Origin: Chloroflexota bacterium
GTDB taxonomy: Bacteria; Chloroflexota; UBA11872
Direction of reading: 5' to 3'
NCBI GenBank assembly: GCA_022826485.1
Contig: JAJDUU010000037.1
Coordinates: 1 to 61,863, forward strand
Length of the DNA: 61,863 bases
Shown piece by piece: positions 8,645 to 16,603 of this stretch. Position 1 is the first letter of the stretch. Each line of letters starts with the position of its first letter. Below the pieces are notes generated by a model. It did no database searches, had not been told where the DNA came from, and worked only from the letters and a program-made list of their open reading frames with translations. The translations under genes and the position numbers were made by a program.

Positions 8645-8795
8645 ACTCTGGGCCGACGGAGGCGCATCGGCGCGAACTCTCGGCCGCTATCGTGCCACGT
8701 CAGGCCGGGGCGTTGCGATTCCCGCGTCGTTGCGCACTCTCTCGGCGGCTGTGCGATCTTCGGCTCGTGCCGCCAGCAACCGACGGATAGGGCCC

Positions 8796-10019
8796 ATGCC
8801 GCAATTTGGAGAGCTCGAGCGTCCGGCGGATGCCGGCGATATCCGGTCGCTGACCTTTGACGAGTCCGAATTCGAGCGGCGGCACGAGGCGCTGCGGACG
8901 GCGATGGGGAACGAAGGTCTGGATGCGCTGGTCTGCACCTTTGCGCCGAGCGTTTGCTATGTCAGCGGCTACGAGACGCTGGCGTCGTTCGTGCCCGCGT
9001 TCCTCATTGTCGGCCTGGATCGCGAGCCGACGCTGCTCGTCGACGACTTCGAGGTCTTCAACGCGCTGGTATCCAGTTGGGTCGAGGATGTCGTTACCTA
9101 TCCGTGGTCGGAGGATCCCGCCGCCGTGCTGGTGGACCTGCTGCGGCATCGCGGTTGGGCCAACGCGCGGCTGGGCTGGGAGCACCATCAGCATGGCGGG
9201 GCGCACCAGAGCTTTCAGCACGCCGCGGAATCGGTGGGCGCCTCGTGGAGCTACGTCCATTGGCTGGTGGATGGGGTGCGGGCGCGGAAAAGCGCCGCCG
9301 AAATCGCGGCCATCCGGTCCGCCGGGGCGATCACGCCGCGTGGGTTCGACGCCGCCAGGCCCGAGCTGCGCCCGGATGCGCCGGACACGGACGTCGCGGC
9401 GGCGGCCTACCAGGCGTTGGTGGGCGCCGGCAGCGAGCGCATGTCGATTCAGCCCATCATCACCGCCGGCCGGAACTCCGGCATCCCGCACACCACGTTC
9501 GGGCGCTCGCGGCTGACGCCGGGGCACCCGGTGATCCTGGAGTGGGGCGCGTGCATCAAGCGCTACACCGCGCCCATGATCCGCACCGGCGTGATCGGCG
9601 AGCTGGCCGATCCGGTCTGGAGCGAGATGTACGCGGCGTGCGTGGCGGCGGTGGAGCGAACGATCGCCGGCATGCGGCCCGGCGTGTCCACGCTTGAGCT
9701 CGGCGAGTACGCAACCGAGCCGCTGGCCGAGCTGCCGTCGCGGGTATTCAGGGACGGCAACCGCGGATACTCGGTGGGCTTGAGCTTCGAGCCGGACTGG
9801 ATGGACGTGCCCGGTCTGCAGATCTGCCCCCGCAGCGGCCGCACCGAGCGGTCGGTTGCCACCTATCCAATGCTCGAGGCGGGTCACGTGTTTCACGTGC
9901 GGGCGGTGACGCGCGACGTGGGCCGCGCCGGCGTGGGTGTGAGCGAGACGGTGGCGGTCACCGCCGACGGCTGCGAGGTGCTCACCGACTACCCGCGCGA
10001 CCCGATTAGCCTCAGCTAA
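8796..10019 (+). CDS. M24 family protein lacking metal ligands
   Basis: 407 aa. N-terminal creatinase-type domain followed by the pita-bread domain. As in the 2079-3284 protein the metal-binding residues are replaced: HPVILEWGACIKRYTAPMIRT in place of the DxG...DxTRT motif, YSVGLSFEPDW in place of GHGxG..HE, and HVFHVRAV in place of the first Glu motif; the last Glu survives in GVSETVAVT. It is most likely a small-molecule amidohydrolase of the creatinase/DoeA branch rather than a metal-dependent prolidase. ATG 8796 marks the start of family similarity. The next gene, a Gfo/Idh oxidoreductase, follows 66 bp later on the same strand. Confidence 0.8.
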   Translation: MPQFGELERPADAGDIRSLTFDESEFERRHEALRTAMGNEGLDALVCTFAPSVCYVSGYETLASFVPAFLIVGLDREPTLLVDDFEVFNALVSSWVEDVVTYPWSEDPAAVLVDLLRHRGWANARLGWEHHQHGGAHQSFQHAAESVGASWSYVHWLVDGVRARKSAAEIAAIRSAGAITPRGFDAARPELRPDAPDTDVAAAAYQALVGAGSERMSIQPIITAGRNSGIPHTTFGRSRLTPGHPVILEWGACIKRYTAPMIRTGVIGELADPVWSEMYAACVAAVERTIAGMRPGVSTLELGEYATEPLAELPSRVFRDGNRGYSVGLSFEPDWMDVPGLQICPRSGRTERSVATYPMLEAGHVFHVRAVTRDVGRAGVGVSETVAVTADGCEVLTDYPRDPISLS

Positions 10020-10085
10020 CGAGGTCGGGTTCGTGCGCTATGTTGGCGCTTGCCGGCCACTCGTCGTCGGGGACTAGTAAGCGCG

Positions 10086-11144
10086 ATGGACACAGCACGA
10101 ATCGGGGTCGTGGGCACGGGATGGTGGGCCACGGAGGCGCACATTCCGGGGCTCATCGAGCATCCGCAGGCCGAGGTCCCGGCGCTCTGCGACCTGGACG
10201 CGGAACGCGCGGCGCGGGCGGCCGAGCACTACGGCGTGAAGGTCGTCTACGACGACCTCGACAGCATGCTGGCGCGGGAGTCTCTGGACGGCCTGGTCGT
10301 CGCCAGCAGCAACGCCTCGCACTTCGACCTCGCGCGCCGGGCCATCGACGCGGGTCTGCACCTGCTGATTGAGAAGCCGATGACCGAAACCGCGCCCGAG
10401 GGCCGGGTGCTGTTGGAGGCGGCCGAGCGGGCCGGCACGGAGATCCTGGTGGGGCATACGTTTCACTACACGCGGCTGGCGCGCCGCGCCCGCGAGCTGA
10501 TCACCGGCGGAGCCATCGGCGAAGTCGAGCTGGTCCACAGCCTGTTCGCCTCGTCCGCCATCCAGCAGGCGCGACATCCAGATGCGTTAGAAGGGGTCTG
10601 GAAGTTTCCGGTGCACGGGCCGACGCCCCAGAACTTCAGCGCCTACGGTCAGGGGCAGAACCAGCTCACCCACTCGGCGGCGTTGGCGGCATTTGTGATT
10701 GACGACGGCCCCGAGTCGGTCCATGGATACATGTCGAATGTCGACGTGCCCGTCGACGCGGTGGACGTGCTGAGCGTGCGCTTCACCGGCGGCGCGCTGG
10801 GCACGCTGGCCAGCGTGGGCACCAAGCCCGGCGACGACACCCCCCACAACGAGCTGCGCATCTTTGGTTCCAAGGGCTGGATGGAAATCGACATGGAGCG
10901 GGCGACGCTGCTGACGCTGCATCGCTACGACGGCGGCGACGAGCAGTTGCGCGAGGACGATCCCTCGATGCACTACCCGCTGCGGGCGCCGGCCCAAAAC
11001 CTGGCCGACGTGGTGCTGGGCCGCGCGCCCAACCTCTCGCCCGGCTCGATCGCCCAGTGGTCGGTGGAGCTCGTCGACGCGGCCTATCGCTCGGCGGCCA
11101 GCGGCGAGCCGGTGACTATCTCGGATCTCTATCGGGGGGCGTAG
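10086..11144 (+). CDS. Gfo/Idh/MocA family oxidoreductase
   Basis: 352 aa. N-terminal Rossmann domain with GVVGTGWWA (residues 7-15) and the family signature EKP (LLIEKPMTE, about 96-104), followed by the mixed alpha/beta substrate domain (HTFHYTRLARRARELI, then GSKGWMEID). These enzymes oxidise or epimerise cyclic sugars, inositols or sugar acids with NAD(P). The start at ATG 10086 matches the Rossmann strand. It follows the M24 gene in the same direction, so they may share a transcript. Confidence 0.88.
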   Translation: MDTARIGVVGTGWWATEAHIPGLIEHPQAEVPALCDLDAERAARAAEHYGVKVVYDDLDSMLARESLDGLVVASSNASHFDLARRAIDAGLHLLIEKPMTETAPEGRVLLEAAERAGTEILVGHTFHYTRLARRARELITGGAIGEVELVHSLFASSAIQQARHPDALEGVWKFPVHGPTPQNFSAYGQGQNQLTHSAALAAFVIDDGPESVHGYMSNVDVPVDAVDVLSVRFTGGALGTLASVGTKPGDDTPHNELRIFGSKGWMEIDMERATLLTLHRYDGGDEQLREDDPSMHYPLRAPAQNLADVVLGRAPNLSPGSIAQWSVELVDAAYRSAASGEPVTISDLYRGA

Positions 11145-11582
11145 TCTGCGTCATTCAGGGCTTGCGGGCCCTGGATTGTCATTCCGATGAAGCGCTTTCC
11201 GCCCGTCCGTCATTCCGGCGAAGAGCCTGCCCCGGACTTGATCCGGGGCCGGAATCCAGGCCCGAAATGGCGCGGACTACCCCACGCGTCGGAGATCGAG
11301 AGTCTTAGATTTCTCACTGCGTTCGAAATGACAGGTGGGGTGATGTGAGCGTGGCGGGGCGATCTCCCGCGACGTGCATTGGCCGGAAACTGGAGACCTT
11401 TGAATAAAGAGGCAAGGGCGACGCATGCGTCGCCCCTACGCGTGGGCTCACAGGTTCAGCGTCCGGTGGATTCCCGCCTTCGCGGGAATGACGGAGGGGT
11501 TTCGCAAAGGTCTCCCTCCGCGGGGACAGGCTTCGCGGGAATGACGGCGGGGTTACGCAGAGGTCTCGAAACTGTGGGGAGA
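11145..11582. repeat. Repeat-packed intergenic region
   Basis: 438 bp with no credible gene. It holds several dispersed repeats: a CCGGACTTGATCCGGGGCCGG element (about 11230-11255), an ATTTCTCACTGCGTTCGAAATGACAG element (about 11309-11334), a perfect 20-bp palindrome at 11416-11435 (GGGCGACGCATGCGTCGCCC), and two overlapping copies of the GGATTCCCGC/GCGGGAATGACGG element (11468-11568). It separates the plus-strand Gfo/Idh gene from the minus-strand DUF3179 gene. Confidence 0.85.
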
Positions 11583-12614
11583 CTAGCCCCCAATGAACGC
11601 GGACTCGGGGTAGAAGTCGCGCCAGGCCCAGTCGAATGCGGATGTCCACGGCACCGGGCTGAGGGCTTGGCCCGCGAGCGGACCGCTGAGGGCCAGGCCG
11701 TTGGCGGCACTCCAGAGCGTGCCCGTCTCGCGATCGCGCAGAGTGTCGTCGCCCGCCGCCTCGAAGTTGAGCAGGCGGTCCGCCACTCGCCGCAGATAGG
11801 CCCGCACGGTGCCGGTCGCCTCATCCACCCAGACCATCACGGGTGCATCGCCGACCGTCAGCTGCACCAATCCCGCCAATCGCGCGTGGCTGAAGTCGAC
11901 GGCCGCGGCAGCGTCTCCCAGGGCGAGGCCGATCACCCAGTTGTCGCGCGGCGTCGCCAGGATGACCCGCGGTCCGCTGAGGCCGTTTGACAGCACCAGC
12001 GCGTAGGGATGGCGTGCGCTAAACCCGGACCAGGTGTCAAGCGTTGCGGGAAGCTGCCTGAGCGTCGCGCCCCGCAGCTCGCCGACCAGGGCTCGGCCAA
12101 TGGGCTGGCTCCAGATGCTGCCGGTCGCATGGTCGAACCACGTCATGGCGGTTTTGTACAGCGCGCCCTGGTTGCCAAAGACCAGCGTCTGGCCCTCGAA
12201 CCGCCGGTCGTGCACGAGACCGGTGTAGCAGAGCGGTCACCAGCTAACGAGCACCGGCGTGCCGCCGACGACGTCGTTGACCATCTCGCGGCGGTTGAGC
12301 GAAGTGACGGGATAGGCGCGGGCCTCGCCGTTGATCACGAGTCCAATGACCAGCTCATCCGGCTGGAGCGGCGCGTCGGCGGCGGGAACGAACTGCGGGG
12401 AATAGATGGGCGCGATGGCGTCGCGGCTTAGGCGCTGGTCGTAGGCCGAATCGAACATCATCCGCTCGTGCGGATCGGGGAGGTCCCGGGGCGGCCGCGT
12501 GGTCCGCGGCGCCTCCGGCGAGCCGCGTATCGCCCAAGCCAGGGCCAATGCACCCAGGACGACGAGGGTCAGGCCGAACGCGACCGATGCCGCGATCCCT
12601 AGTCGACGCCGCAT
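11583..12614 (-). CDS. DUF3179 membrane-anchored protein, candidate selenoprotein (UGA = Sec126)
   Basis: 343 codons with one in-frame TGA at 12237-12239 (codon 126). Residues 1-30 form a basic start and a hydrophobic anchor; the DUF3179 domain follows (INGEARAYPV, MVNDVVGGTPVLVSW). After the TGA the same frame resumes with PLCYTGLVHDRR, FGNQGALYKTAMTW and TGSIWSQPIG, all DUF3179 landmarks, to residue 343. The family consensus at the break is VxxCPLC, so TGA replaces exactly the first Cys of a CxxC site, giving Sec126-x-x-Cys129. A 6-bp hairpin begins 13 nt after the UGA. The alternative is a nonsense mutation, but both halves are otherwise intact. The function of DUF3179 is not established; a redox or metal role is inferred from the motif. 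It lies 55 bp downstream of the Lon-like gene on the same strand. Confidence 0.75.
12204..12239 (-). promoter_or_regulatory. Candidate bacterial SECIS hairpin after in-frame UGA
   Basis: On the mRNA: UGA (12239-12237), 13 nt, a perfect stem CCGGUC (12223-12218), an 8-nt loop UCGUGCAC, and GACCGG (12209-12204). The apical loop, which contains a GU, begins 19 nt after the UGA, within the spacing known for bacterial SECIS elements. A GC-rich genome makes short stems common, so this supports the selenoprotein reading but is not independent proof. Confidence 0.5.
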
Positions 12615-12669
12615 GCCGACTCAGCCCGATGCCCGCCGACGAACGCGCGGCGGGCGACCGAATCCGGGC

Positions 12670-14271
12670 TCAGCGCAGCGCGACCTGCAGCGCTTGCGCG
12701 AGGTCGTCTACCGGAATGAACGTGATGTCGTCGTGGATTCTGGGCGGAAGGTCGTCGAGGTCGCGCTCGTTGCCGCGCGGCAGCAGGACGCGACGCACGC
12801 CGGCGCGATGGGCCGCGAGCACCTTGGGAGCGACGGCGACCGTGGGCTCGATGCGACCGTCTACCGACAAGCTGCCCGTGGCGGCCAACTCGGGATCGAC
12901 GGGGCGATCGCGAGCCAGTGACACGATGGCGATGGCGACGGCAAGGCCTGCCGAGCCCGAGTCACCGGCCAGGGTGCTTCTCGGCGCTTGCACATGCATG
13001 TCGAACTCTTGCAGGAAGCGCGCCGACACCTGTAGGTCCGAGAGTCGCCCGCGGATTGCCGACGTCACGACCGCCAGATCGTTGGAGACGTTGGCCCCGG
13101 TCGTGTCGAGCATCGTAATCCGACCGAACCCGGGAACGAGGGCATGGCCAAGTCCGGGCATGAGCACCGCCGTCACGTCGCCGCGCCGGCCGCCGTGCTG
13201 ATCGACCACCAAGGCGGCTGACTGACCGAGCCGCTGCGCGCGACGGTCGCGACGCTCGGGGACGGGCGGCCTGCCTGCGAGGTCAAACAGGTGCTCGCTC
13301 TCAATGACACTTGGAGAAGCGTCGCCGCCCAGGGTGTTGGCCACCAGGGTCCGTCGTATAACCCGCCGTAGCAGCTCGTCCAGGCGGGCGACGCCGGCCT
13401 CGTCCGTATAGCTACGGATGAGCACCAGCAGGGCGTTTCCGTGAAACGTCAGGGCATCGGGAGTCAACCCATGATCGGCGAGGGCGGCAGGAATCAGGGT
13501 GCGCCGGGCCAACTCGGCTTTCTGATCGATCAGGAAACCAGGGAGCTCCGCGAGGTCGAGTCTCGAGAGGTCGTCCGTCGCGAGCGGTTGGGTCCAGCGG
13601 CAGGTGACAACCAGAAGGACTCGCGACAGGTCGAACGGAACGCCGAAAAATGGGTCGAGGACGTTGGCGCGCCGGTGGGGGTCTGTCAGTCGCGCGAGGA
13701 GCGCGCTGGCCTGGGAGCCCCAACGCTCGGCCGCGCGATCGATCCCGGTCAGCACGATCACGGCCTCTGCGGATTGCGCCCGCTCAACGGCGCCCATGAG
13801 CGCGCCTGGCTGTCGGTCGCGCCGCCAGATCTCCTCGGCTGTGCCGAGTTGCGCCAGGTCAATGACCTCGCACGGGCGATCCAGGGCCCGAGCCGTCGAC
13901 CGCGCGACTGCCGTCTTGCCCACGCCATTGGGTCCGTGCAGGCAGAGCAGACGCGTTGGTGAGTGCGAGGCTTGGTCAGCGGATGCCTGGGCGTAGTGAG
14001 CCGTCACGTGCTCGGCGATGGCGGCCACGGCTTGCGGGGGCGCGGAATGCTCGGACTCCAGGGCGTTTCGCACCGGAGCGATCGCGAGTGGTCGTGCCTG
14101 GCCGGGCGTCCACGGCAGCGCGATGGCGCGCGCGACGCCAGCGGAAGAGGCGCTGTCATCATCCAGGCGCGCGGATAAGGCTTCGACCGCCTCGTCGGGC
14201 AAATCGGCCTCGGCGAGGCGAGTCCGCAGGTCGGCTGAATCCACCGTGCACTCCACCCCGGCGATACGCAC
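12670..14271 (-). CDS. Short Lon-like ATP-dependent protease
   Basis: 533 aa against about 800 for classical Lon; the N-terminal substrate domain is absent. AAA module: Walker A G113-T120 (GPNGVGKT), a Walker B-like strand ending at D178 (VIVLTGID), and the Lon signature VLDPFFGVPFDLSRVLLVVT (204-223). Protease module: catalytic Ser440 in GDSGSAGLAVA and Lys483 in APKVLAAHRAGVRRVLLP. The sequence around the Ser is divergent (DSGSAG for DGPSAG). GTG start at 14271. It probably degrades a limited set of cytosolic substrates. It lies directly upstream of the DUF3179 candidate selenoprotein and may be co-transcribed with it. Confidence 0.85.
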   Translation of the reverse strand: MRIAGVECTVDSADLRTRLAEADLPDEAVEALSARLDDDSASSAGVARAIALPWTPGQARPLAIAPVRNALESEHSAPPQAVAAIAEHVTAHYAQASADQASHSPTRLLCLHGPNGVGKTAVARSTARALDRPCEVIDLAQLGTAEEIWRRDRQPGALMGAVERAQSAEAVIVLTGIDRAAERWGSQASALLARLTDPHRRANVLDPFFGVPFDLSRVLLVVTCRWTQPLATDDLSRLDLAELPGFLIDQKAELARRTLIPAALADHGLTPDALTFHGNALLVLIRSYTDEAGVARLDELLRRVIRRTLVANTLGGDASPSVIESEHLFDLAGRPPVPERRDRRAQRLGQSAALVVDQHGGRRGDVTAVLMPGLGHALVPGFGRITMLDTTGANVSNDLAVVTSAIRGRLSDLQVSARFLQEFDMHVQAPRSTLAGDSGSAGLAVAIAIVSLARDRPVDPELAATGSLSVDGRIEPTVAVAPKVLAAHRAGVRRVLLPRGNERDLDDLPPRIHDDITFIPVDDLAQALQVALR

Positions 14272-14447
14272 GTTTGAATCATAGCCGGGTCTGGCGGCCG
14301 GCCGTCGGTGAGAAAGCCCGCATGCCGGGCCGGAAAGTCATAATTGGCCCGCGAATGCGCCGCCCGGACGCGCGGGATTGACTCGCGGCGGGCGCGGCGC
14401 GAAGATCGAAACAAGAGACGGGCGTATTCCCGGCGGTGAGGTTTAGC

Positions 14448-14789
14448 GTGGCTGCAGCACAGATGCCTTCGAACGAAGTCGACGTCCACGAGGCCAAGCA
14501 GTTGGTCGAGCAGGGCGAGGTCCGCGTGATCGACGTGCGGACCCAGTTCCCATTTCCGGCCATGCCCGGAGCGGAGTATGTGCCGCTCGAAGACATTCTG
14601 GCGCGGCCGACCGAGGCGATTCCCACCGACAAGCCGATTCTCTTCATCTGCAACGTCGGCCAGACCAGTGGCGTCGCCACGCAGATGGCGACGGCGCTGG
14701 GACTCAATCAGGCCTACAACATGCAGGGCGGCATGGAGGCCTGGGAGGCGGCGGGATACGACACCGAAGAGCCGCCGGACGGCCACTAG
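14448..14789 (+). CDS. Single-domain rhodanese
   Basis: 113 aa rhodanese fold: VDVHEAKQLVEQGEVRVIDVR strand pattern, then the active-site loop with Cys68 (FICNVGQTS), a sixth residue of which is Thr-Ser rather than the Arg-Ser usual in sulfurtransferases. It is expected to carry persulfide sulfur. GTG 14448 is chosen because GGTGAGG lies 6 bases upstream; GTG 14436 and ATG 14463 are alternatives. The MoeB/ThiF-like gene starts 44 bp downstream, a pairing typical for sulfur transfer to a ThiS/MoaD-type carrier. Confidence 0.85.
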   Translation: MAAAQMPSNEVDVHEAKQLVEQGEVRVIDVRTQFPFPAMPGAEYVPLEDILARPTEAIPTDKPILFICNVGQTSGVATQMATALGLNQAYNMQGGMEAWEAAGYDTEEPPDGH

Positions 14790-14833
14790 CGGTCGCCGGG
14801 CACGATTGACACCTAGGGAACGAGGGTAGGCGC

Positions 14834-15673
14834 GTGTTCAATGTCGAGCAGGTACAGCGATACAGCCGACACATGCTGTTGCCGGAGGTCGGCGTCGCCG
14901 GACAAATGAAGCTCCTGGACGCTAGCGTCGTGGCCATTGGAGCCGGTGGGCTGGGTTCGCCGGTGCTCTACTACCTGGCCGCCGCCGGCGTGGGCAAGCT
15001 GGGCGTGGTGGACTTCGACGTGGTCGATCGTTCCAACTTGCAGCGGCAGATCCTGCACCGCGAGGACCGCGTGGGGCTGCCCAAGACCGGGTCGGCGGCC
15101 GAGACGCTCACCGGGCTCAACTCGGACGTCGAGGTGATCGAGCACAACGAGCCGCTCACTTCCGAGAATGCGATGGAAGTCCTGGGCGACTACGACGTGA
15201 TCGTGAACGGCTGCGACAACTTTCCCACCCGCTACCTCGTCAACGACGCCGCCTACATGCTGGGCAAGCCCGTGGTTGACGGCAGCGTGCTGCGGTTCGA
15301 GGGCATGTCGACGATCTTCGTGCCCGGCGAAGGCTGCTATCGGTGCTTGTATCCGACGCCGCCGCCGCCGGAAATGGCGCCGAGCTGCTCCGAGGCCGGC
15401 GTGCTGGGCGTGCTGCCGGGCCTGGTGGGCCTCATCCAAGCCACGGAGACGATCAAGGTGATTCTGGGCACCGGCGACACGCTCGCCGGACGCCTGCTGC
15501 TGTTCGACGCCCTGGCCATGGAGTTCCGCGAGCTGAAGCTGCGGCGGGACCCCGGCTGCCCGCTGTGCGGCGACTCGCCCACGGTCACCGAGCTGATCGA
15601 CTACGAGGAGTTCTGCGGCTTCGCCGGCGGCGACCGCGCCTCGCAGCCGGTCGAGGCGGGCGTCGCGGGGTAG
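14834..15673 (+). CDS. MoeB/ThiF family sulfur-carrier adenylyltransferase
   Basis: 279 aa with GTG start. Nucleotide-binding GAGGLG at 36-41, the Arg/Gln region SNLQRQ (67-72), D128 in GCDNFPTR, catalytic-type C185 in SCSEAGV, and two zinc CxxC pairs (C168/C171 and C242/C245). Enzymes of this family adenylate the C-terminal Gly-Gly of MoaD, ThiS or similar carriers before sulfur transfer. The rhodanese domain that is fused in eukaryotic MOCS3 is here a separate upstream gene. No carrier protein gene is visible in the window, so the pathway (molybdopterin, thiamine or other) is undecided. Confidence 0.9.
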   Translation: MFNVEQVQRYSRHMLLPEVGVAGQMKLLDASVVAIGAGGLGSPVLYYLAAAGVGKLGVVDFDVVDRSNLQRQILHREDRVGLPKTGSAAETLTGLNSDVEVIEHNEPLTSENAMEVLGDYDVIVNGCDNFPTRYLVNDAAYMLGKPVVDGSVLRFEGMSTIFVPGEGCYRCLYPTPPPPEMAPSCSEAGVLGVLPGLVGLIQATETIKVILGTGDTLAGRLLLFDALAMEFRELKLRRDPGCPLCGDSPTVTELIDYEEFCGFAGGDRASQPVEAGVAG

Positions 15674-15682
15674 GAGCGCAGG

Positions 15683-15749
15683 CCCATGCTGCACGCAGCA
15701 TGGGCCACCGGAATCCGTCATTCCGGCGGAAGCCGGAATCCAGTCCGGA
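15683..15749. repeat. Hairpin repeats after the MoeB-like gene
   Basis: CCCATGCTGCACGCAGCATGGG (near-perfect palindrome, 15683-15704) is followed by an inverted CCGTCATTCCGGC/GCCGGAATCC element. The first hairpin recurs with a perfect arm match at 16369-16390. It may act as a terminator for the rhodanese/MoeB unit, although no T-tract follows. Confidence 0.7.
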
Positions 15750-15818
15750 CTAGCCGCGCTTGGGGCAACTCGCCTGCGGCGATAGCATCGACGGTTCCGC
15801 CAAGCCCTCAGCCACGCC

Positions 15819-16307
15819 ATGACCCTTCCCGACGCCTCACCGCCTAGCACGACTATCGACCGCGGCATCTACGTGATGCCGCAGTTCGTCACGTTCGAGG
15901 TGTCGGACATGGATGCGGCGCGGCGCTGGTATGTGAACGGGCTGGGGTTCGTGGAGCTGGCGGTGATGCCCGGTCCCTCCGGCGATCCGGTGCTGGTGCA
16001 CCTGCGCCGGTTTCGGTATCAGGACATCTTGCTGGTGCCGGGACGAGATTCCGAGGACAAAGCGTCAGGCGTGAGGGTCTCGTTCGCCGCCGGGGATGAC
16101 GACCTGGACGCGCGGGCGGCCATTGCCTCCGGCGAGCCGGGCGGCGTCGTCGAAGGGCCGACGCGCACGCCGTGGAATACACGCGATTTGCACTTTCGTG
16201 ACGCCGACGGGCATCTGGTGGTGTTCACCCAGCCGGCCATGGACGCCGACATGGACTCGGAGTTTGCGCGGCGCGTGCGGGATTCGGTGACGCGGGCGGA
16301 GGAGTAG
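15819..16307 (+). CDS. VOC/glyoxalase-fold protein
   Basis: 162 aa with one vicinal-oxygen-chelate module pair: VTFEVSDMDAARRWYVNGLGFVEL at the first beta-alpha-beta unit and RDLHFRDADGHLVVFTQP at the last strands. The terminal motif normally provides a Glu metal ligand (LxDPDGxxxEL); here it reads VVFT, so a metal-dependent activity is doubtful. ATG 15819 is used; ATG 15876 (MPQFVTF) would remove 19 residues that precede the fold. It stands alone between repeat clusters. Confidence 0.75.
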   Translation: MTLPDASPPSTTIDRGIYVMPQFVTFEVSDMDAARRWYVNGLGFVELAVMPGPSGDPVLVHLRRFRYQDILLVPGRDSEDKASGVRVSFAAGDDDLDARAAIASGEPGGVVEGPTRTPWNTRDLHFRDADGHLVVFTQPAMDADMDSEFARRVRDSVTRAEE

Positions 16308-16603
16308 GTCCGGCGGTCAGTGTGTTCAACCCGGCGGCCGGTTGGCGTGCGGGGGGCGTGAGTCGGCTCCCATGCTGCGCGCAGCATGGGCCACCGTCAC
16401 GGAGTATGAACCGCGGCCAAACTGCTCCCTGTCATTCCGAGCGCACGCGAGGAATCTGCGGCCGTTCCCACAGCTCGGGAGCGTGTTGCCGTCATGCGGC
16501 CAGGGCCAGGCCGTCCGTGCCTCATCCGCTGCGGCCGAGATCGAGCGCTATGGATTCCTCACCGCGCTCGGAATGACGCCTGGGGGCTGAGTCGTCGTGG
16601 CTG
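16308..16603. repeat. Intergenic region with three repeat elements
   Basis: Contains the CCCATGCTGCGCGCAGCATGGG palindrome (16369-16390), an inverted CTGTCATTCCGAGCG...GAGGAATC element (about 16430-16456) and a direct GGATTCCTCACCGCGCTCGGAATGACG element (about 16553-16577). The last two are one repeat family in opposite orientations. No gene is seen. Confidence 0.75.

Noticed and set aside
12237-12239. General UGA-to-Trp recoding as an explanation for the DUF3179 stop.
   Set aside because: Other genes end in TGA (for example 20772-20774 and 21746-21748), and the expected residue here is Cys, not Trp.
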